Shown here: positions 6,240-10,494 of the stretch, one piece after another
How positions within the stretch are numbered: the first letter of the stretch is position 1
Layout of the letters: every line of letters starts with the position of its first letter
DNA from: an uncultured Eubacteriales bacterium
Lineage (GTDB): Bacteria > Bacillota > Clostridia > Lachnospirales > Bianqueaceae
DNA length: 10,494 nucleotides
Direction of reading: 5' to 3'
NCBI GenBank assembly: GCA_902782895.1
Contig: CACZPA010000267.1
Span: forward strand, 1 to 10,494
Program-made: the position numbers and the translations under genes
The notes under the pieces: model-generated
Databases searched by the model: none
Seen by the model: the letters and a program-made list of their open reading frames with translations, nothing else
Told to the model about the DNA's origin: nothing

Positions 6240-7116
6240 CGCTGTCGGCCACCATGGGGATCTTCATGCTCGGGTTCTCGTCGCTCTTGCCCAGGAAGCG
6301 CATCAGGTTGCGGCAGTAAACGTGATCCTTAAAGTCCTCCACGTCCTCCCGAACAAATTTGTCATAGAGCGCATCGTCGCGATCCTGCCATTCCCGCGCC
6401 CAGGAGACGTTGTAAGCCGTCGTGAGCGAGTCCGTGCCGAAAATCAGATTATAGCGATACTCATATTCGCTTGCGACCATGTGACGGAAGACCTCCTCCC
6501 GATAGCCGCGGGGCGTTCCCGGTGTCAGGTCGATGAACATCTCGCAGCTCAGATCCGGCCGCATGTAATGGGCATTTAAGAATTTTCCGTATACGGCGAT
6601 GCACTCATCGTACCAGGGCCATGACACATGTGCCAGCGTAAAACGCAGATGCGGGATCTCGATCAGCGCTTCGAAATTACCCGGGCGGTTGTGGTTTGCC
6701 GAATTGAAGCCGTCCCAGCAGATGCCGCTGTGGAAAAGAACCGGCTTGTTCAGCGAAGCCATCTTCTCCAGCACGCGCATGCTTTCTTTGCAGCCCGGAT
6801 CGTACCGGCTGCAGATCATTTTGAAGCCGTCAAAGCCCGCGTCTGCCGCCGCCTGCACCTGATCTTCCGCGTCGGAGTCCAGCGGATTGATCCAATACAG
6901 CGGGAAGAGATACTCCTCCCCTTTGCAAACGGCCAGCGCGTCCTCCATGCGCTTTTGCGGGTCCATGCCTCTGCACTTGACCGGGTCAGCCGACAGGATA
7001 ACTCCTCCGTCGAAGCCCGCCTTATGCAGGTTTGCCATCAGCTTTTCTTTTTCCCGTTCGCTGGTCCCGGTATAATCCCCGCGAAGGCCTGTATGAATAT
7101 GTCCGTCCAATCTCAT
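6226..7116 (-). CDS. amidohydrolase family 2 (TIM-barrel metal-dependent hydrolase), substrate unknown
   Basis: The 296-residue protein begins MRLDGHIHTG, the beta-1 HxH metal site (His6, His8) of the amidohydrolase superfamily. Further family positions are visible: Lys99 in GFDGFKMI, His129 in VLFHSG, His163 in LAHVSWPW and the catalytic-type Asp229 in LIFGTDS. This pattern fits the COG2159/amidohydrolase-2 group, which includes lactonases, decarboxylases and other hydrolases. ATG at 7116 follows an AAGGAT-type RBS at about ten bases. It lies 34 bases after the DUF5107 gene and overlaps the CBM9-like gene by 14 bases. The context says sugar metabolism, perhaps deacylation, lactone opening or an unusual sugar step, but the sequence does not decide. 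No signal peptide, so cytoplasmic. Confidence 0.8.
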   Translation of the reverse strand: MRLDGHIHTGLRGDYTGTSEREKEKLMANLHKAGFDGGVILSADPVKCRGMDPQKRMEDALAVCKGEEYLFPLYWINPLDSDAEDQVQAAADAGFDGFKMICSRYDPGCKESMRVLEKMASLNKPVLFHSGICWDGFNSANHNRPGNFEALIEIPHLRFTLAHVSWPWYDECIAVYGKFLNAHYMRPDLSCEMFIDLTPGTPRGYREEVFRHMVASEYEYRYNLIFGTDSLTTAYNVSWAREWQDRDDALYDKFVREDVEDFKDHVYCRNLMRFLGKSDENPSMKIPMVADSDGDV

Positions 7117-7150
7117 TCAATCACATCCTTTTCTGCTATACAGGCTGCTT

Positions 7151-9130
7151 TCAATGAAACATCCGAAAATCGATTTTTTGCGGTACGGTGACGTCACAAT
7201 CCGAGATCTCCCGTCCTTCCCGCTTTGCAAGCTCCTTCACAATAAAGATATAGGTGCTGGTAATGGAATCGTCGCCTTCACGCAGATCGTCGCACTGCAG
7301 GCCGCCATCCTTCTCCAGGATTGCTTTTGCCCTTTCAAGCTCGCCGGTATGCGCCAGCGCCATAGCGTAAAAGCCCTGGATTAGCGGATCGGCCCTGTAG
7401 GCGTCGGAGAGGAGATCCAGCATGCGGAGTACAGGACGATACTGTCCGAAGAGACAGGACAGGCGCATAGCCTCTTTTGCAAGCTGCAGATTTCCGCTGT
7501 TGAGCTCCAGCGCCTTCATCATCATCTGGGCGCCCGATTCCGCCTCGCCGAGTGAGAACTTCGCGCAGCCCAAACCATGGTATGCCCAAGTGCTGGTCTT
7601 CAGCTCAAGTGACCTTTCGAACATCTCGCATGCGCGGTCATAGTCCTCGCGCGCATAGAAGCAGATCCCCAGGTGATACCAGGCGTTCCAGTTGAACTTG
7701 TCAGCGCTCTTCACGCTCTTCTTCAGCAGAGCAAACCACTCATCCTGTACCATGAAGGAGGCCGGAAGCGCTGCCGGATCCGGCTCATCCAGATGCCCGT
7801 TGATAAGCAGACGCTCCCAGAGCTTCTGTTCATCCTCCAGTTCGCCGAAGTCCAGATACGGCGCGATCGGCTTCTCCCCGCAGGCCTGCTGCAGCTCATT
7901 GTCCAGCGCCCCCCAGGGGTGGCCCTTAAAGCAGCAGTTGACCGGCTCGAGAGCGTATTTTTTGGTCTCTGCGAGCATGGTCTCCAGCCGCTCGGCGCTC
8001 AGCGTCTGATCCAGCCAGGCTTCCACGTTTTTGCGGGCCGTCTCATACTCGCCATGCACCGCCTCCGGGGCCATGGTAATCGGGCAATAGGCCTCCAGCC
8101 ACTCAATGCAGGAGTGCGGCGGGAAAGGATAGCTCTCGTTCTGCGTATAGCAGATGCCGGCCTGTATCTCCAGATAGGGCTGCTTCTCCCCTTCCTTGTT
8201 CGTCAGGGCCTTCTGCCAGTTCTGCCCGCCTTGAGAGGTGCCCCATACGAACATCTTCCGGCCTTTGAGCCGGCGCGTCGAGGCGTGGATGATCCCAACT
8301 CCGTTTTTATCCAGATAGGCCTCAAATTTTCTCGCTTCGTCCGGGATCTTGAAGAAGTGATCCGTCGCCTCTGTATGGTTTGTAGGATAGGAAGTGTCCA
8401 CCCCATCCACCATCGGAATCGCCGTTTTGTACACCGGATCGGAGCCGTGGTTTACATAAGTCTCGCTGGCCGGAACGATCACGCGCGCTCCTTCTTTCTG
8501 TTCCACGGCAATCGTGCTCCACCAGTAGATCGGCTTTACCTGATCCGAGCCGTTGACCAAACGCATGCGCGCATAAAGGTTTCTGCTGTCATCCGGCAGG
8601 AAAAAGTCGATCTGGAAGGTCACTGCGCGCATACGCTCAAAAGCGTAAAGACGCAGGATCGGCGTACCGTCCTCCGCTTTGTACATGGCGCCGTACACCT
8701 TGTCGCAGGTCAGCGGGCTGTGGCCGCGGACGCCGCAGTTCCACTCCACGCCGCCGGAAAACCAGGCGTTGCGCAACGCGAGGTTGCAGGGACGAAACAC
8801 CGGATTGTTGATAACCAGGTCGCGCTGCTCGTCTTTGTCGTACAGAGACCAGAGCCGTCCGCCCAGGGATGGGATAAACACCGCCTTCAGATGCGAATTC
8901 TCCAGAATGAAGGCGTCAAATTCCCGGAGATCCTCGCTGTGGTCATAATCATCCAGCGAGGAGTACGGAAGGGTGTGCATCACCTTTCCGTAATTCAGAT
9001 ACAGGCCTTCGCTCTCGTCAAGCCTGCCGCCCTTTTCAAATGCCCCCGGCTTGAACAGCAGCGGGTAGTCGGTCGCCTTGCCGAGCCTTCCGGCTTTCAT
9101 TTTTATTTTTCCAAAAACAAGCGTGCTCAT
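7151..9130 (-). CDS. DUF5107 domain protein with C-terminal TPR repeats
   Basis: The 659-residue protein has two parts. Residues about 40-350 form the DUF5107 region, with a galactose-mutarotase-like feel: FIPSLGGRLWSLYDK (85-99), WFSGGVEWNCGVRGHSPL (123-140), YWWSTIAVEQKEGARV (202-217) and YTQNESYPFPPHSCIEWLEA (328-347). Residues about 480-605 are TPR-like helices (AWYHLGICFYAREDYDRACE, then LELNSGNL and ALAHTGELERAKAIL). There is no signal peptide, so it should act in the cytoplasm on imported sugar. DUF5107/TPR proteins recur in bacterial glycan loci; the mutarotase-like fold also occurs as a sugar-processing domain. ATG at 9130 follows a GAGGGAG-type RBS. It is the first gene after the two permeases (29-base gap) and the best candidate for the glycan-cleaving or anomer-handling step, which is inference. 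Confidence 0.82.
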   Translation of the reverse strand: MSTLVFGKIKMKAGRLGKATDYPLLFKPGAFEKGGRLDESEGLYLNYGKVMHTLPYSSLDDYDHSEDLREFDAFILENSHLKAVFIPSLGGRLWSLYDKDEQRDLVINNPVFRPCNLALRNAWFSGGVEWNCGVRGHSPLTCDKVYGAMYKAEDGTPILRLYAFERMRAVTFQIDFFLPDDSRNLYARMRLVNGSDQVKPIYWWSTIAVEQKEGARVIVPASETYVNHGSDPVYKTAIPMVDGVDTSYPTNHTEATDHFFKIPDEARKFEAYLDKNGVGIIHASTRRLKGRKMFVWGTSQGGQNWQKALTNKEGEKQPYLEIQAGICYTQNESYPFPPHSCIEWLEAYCPITMAPEAVHGEYETARKNVEAWLDQTLSAERLETMLAETKKYALEPVNCCFKGHPWGALDNELQQACGEKPIAPYLDFGELEDEQKLWERLLINGHLDEPDPAALPASFMVQDEWFALLKKSVKSADKFNWNAWYHLGICFYAREDYDRACEMFERSLELKTSTWAYHGLGCAKFSLGEAESGAQMMMKALELNSGNLQLAKEAMRLSCLFGQYRPVLRMLDLLSDAYRADPLIQGFYAMALAHTGELERAKAILEKDGGLQCDDLREGDDSITSTYIFIVKELAKREGREISDCDVTVPQKIDFRMFH

Positions 9131-9159
9131 TTGTTTTCTCCCTCAAAATTGACCTAGGA

Positions 9160-10023
9160 TCAACCTTTGACTCCGCCCTGCGTGATACCGGCAATGATGC
9201 GGTTGGAGAGCAGGACGTACAGAATAAAGGTTGGCAGGAACACCAGGACGACGGAGGCGAACAGACCCGACCAGTCGCCAGTATAGCGCATGGAATTGAT
9301 CATGGAATACAGTCCGACAGCTACGGGGCGGACTTCCTGTCCGCTGGCGAAGATAAGGGACATAAAATATTCGTTCCAGACGGTGATGAAGTTGAATACG
9401 GATACCGTTATGATCCCCGACTGTGCCAGCGGGATCATGATCTTCCAGAAAGCCTTTTCCCGCGTGCAACCGTCGATGATTGCCGCTTCCTCGTATGAAG
9501 AGGAAATGGTCGAAAAGAAAGAGAGCAGAAAGATAATGGTATACGGGATGTTGATCCCCGTATTGAGAAAGATCAGCAGCAGACGGGTCGACAGGTTGGT
9601 GCTCAGCAGACCCATCCGCGTCACGATCCCGAACAGGGGCAGGATGATCATAACCAGAGGAACGCCCATTGCGGTCGCCATGCTGGTCTGGATCAGCTTG
9701 TTCCCCCGGAATTTCAGCCGTGACAGCACATAGGCTGCCGGCATGGAAATCACCAGAATCAGAAAAGTGGAAACGCATGCATAAAGCAGAGAGTTTGCGA
9801 AAAACACGGAGACGTTCTGCGTTTTCCACGCGCGCACATAATTTTCAAAATGGAGACCGGAAAGGAACTTTGTCGCATTTCCTTTGAAGATTTCGGCAGT
9901 TGTTGCGAGGCTGGCGCAGAAGATCCATCCGACCAGTACGACGGTGAAAACCACCCACAGGGTAAGAAGCAGATAGCCCGGCCACAATCTGGCATGACGG
10001 ATGATGGAAGATTTCTTGTTCAT
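9160..10023 (-). CDS. carbohydrate ABC transporter permease (MalG-like)
   Basis: This 287-residue integral membrane protein has about six hydrophobic segments, starting with LLLTLWVVFTVVLVGWIF. The EAA loop that docks the ATPase is clear (YEEAAIIDGCTREKAFWKI, residues 177 onward), and the C-terminus SNRIIAGITQGGVKG is the usual ending of MalG-type sugar permeases. ATG at 10023 is chosen because GAGGAGG stands eight bases before it; an in-frame upstream start at 10053 would overlap the preceding gene and has no RBS. It forms a heterodimeric channel with the permease encoded 13 bases upstream. The ATPase is not encoded nearby in the window; a shared MsmX-type ATPase is common for such Firmicutes importers. 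The transported glycan is inferred to contain an N-acetylhexosamine from the downstream kinase. Confidence 0.92.
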   Translation of the reverse strand: MNKKSSIIRHARLWPGYLLLTLWVVFTVVLVGWIFCASLATTAEIFKGNATKFLSGLHFENYVRAWKTQNVSVFFANSLLYACVSTFLILVISMPAAYVLSRLKFRGNKLIQTSMATAMGVPLVMIILPLFGIVTRMGLLSTNLSTRLLLIFLNTGINIPYTIIFLLSFFSTISSSYEEAAIIDGCTREKAFWKIMIPLAQSGIITVSVFNFITVWNEYFMSLIFASGQEVRPVAVGLYSMINSMRYTGDWSGLFASVVLVFLPTFILYVLLSNRIIAGITQGGVKG

Positions 10024-10036
10024 ACGGCCAGCCTCC

Positions 10037-10494
10037 TCACAGTTCAAAATCATCGTCTTTGACGGCGGCGTTGATCAGCAGGAATGTCAGAATGACCAGC
10101 ACACCTGTCACCACGCCGATTGCTGCGCCTAGGCCGGCGTTACGGTCTGTCACGGCGTTGGCGGCGCCAAAGATCTGGATATACAGGTAAACAACGGGGG
10201 TGATGGTAGACGTCTCCGCCAGCTCCGATGTGAACATCTGGGCCCAGACGAAGAAGCCGACCGATGTGATGGACCACATGGTCAGATTCGTTTTCAGAAC
10301 TCCTCGGAGAAGAGGCCATGTGATATGACAGAATTTCTTGATCGCGCCGCAGCCGTCGATCAGGCTGGCGTCGTAATACTCGGACGGTATCTTTTCGATG
10401 CCGCTGGAAAAGATGACCATATGATACCCGACCATGCCGAAGCAGTAGGCGATAAACATCGCCCAGAACTTATGAGTCGGATCTGTCCATGCGA
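10037..10494 (-). CDS. carbohydrate ABC transporter permease (MalF-like), 5' part cut by window edge
   Basis: The frame is open to the window edge and supplies the last 152 codons, stop TGA at 10037-10039. Reading inward from the edge gives AWTDPTHKFWAMFIAYCFG, a periplasmic-loop-to-membrane transition, then the EAA loop EYYDASLIDGCGAIKKFCHI and two or three more membrane spans ending NAAVKDDDFEL. This is the pattern of the first permease of a CUT1 sugar importer, normally preceded by the gene for the extracellular binding protein, which must lie beyond the right edge. The true start is not in the window; the in-frame ATG at 10459 is internal. Confidence 0.9.
   Translation of the reverse strand, partial: AWTDPTHKFWAMFIAYCFGMVGYHMVIFSSGIEKIPSEYYDASLIDGCGAIKKFCHITWPLLRGVLKTNLTMWSITSVGFFVWAQMFTSELAETSTITPVVYLYIQIFGAANAVTDRNAGLGAAIGVVTGVLVILTFLLINAAVKDDDFEL

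Noticed and set aside
7673..9157. Long open frame of 494 codons on the plus strand opposite the DUF5107 gene.
   Set aside because: It is antisense to a well-supported gene, is rich in His, Arg and Leu as mirror frames are, and has no recognisable domain.

Overview
The window reads as chromosomal DNA of an anaerobic, gut-type Clostridia (Firmicutes). The grounds are strong AGGAGG-type ribosome binding sites, a perfect extended -10 promoter, and gene families typical of glycan-using Lachnospiraceae and relatives. This placement is inferred from gene content; no rRNA or marker gene is present.

Positions 1-1600 are a small, AT-richer, partly decayed region. It holds the 3' end of a TetR-type regulator, a doubtful 61-codon frame, a hairpin-rich intergenic stretch (two plus-strand terminator-like hairpins and one hairpin just behind vsr), a vsr mismatch endonuclease gene broken by a one-base homopolymer frameshift, and a short frame with a GreA/GreB C-terminal-like end that lacks a convincing start. 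No cytosine methyltransferase or restriction enzyme is visible beside vsr.

Positions 1620-2951 hold a self-contained transcription unit: an extended -10 promoter, a strong RBS, nagA (GlcNAc-6-phosphate deacetylase) and a bidirectional terminator shared with the genes converging from the right.

Positions 2985-10494 are one long minus-strand operon that enters from beyond the right edge. In transcription order it encodes two sugar ABC permeases (the first truncated by the window edge), a DUF5107/TPR protein, an amidohydrolase-2 family protein, a CBM9-like protein, an N-acetylhexosamine 1-kinase (NahK/LnpB type) and an alpha-D-phosphohexomutase. No substrate-binding protein, transport ATPase, classical glycoside hydrolase or GH112 phosphorylase lies inside the window.

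Together the genes suggest a HexNAc salvage route. An N-acetylhexosamine-containing glycan is imported and cleaved inside the cell, NahK makes HexNAc-1-phosphate, the mutase converts GlcNAc-1-P to GlcNAc-6-P, and NagA deacetylates it towards glucosamine-6-P. The most interesting open point is which protein releases the free HexNAc. The DUF5107, amidohydrolase and CBM9-like trio sits exactly where the glycan-cleaving enzymes should be, and it has no function readable from sequence alone.
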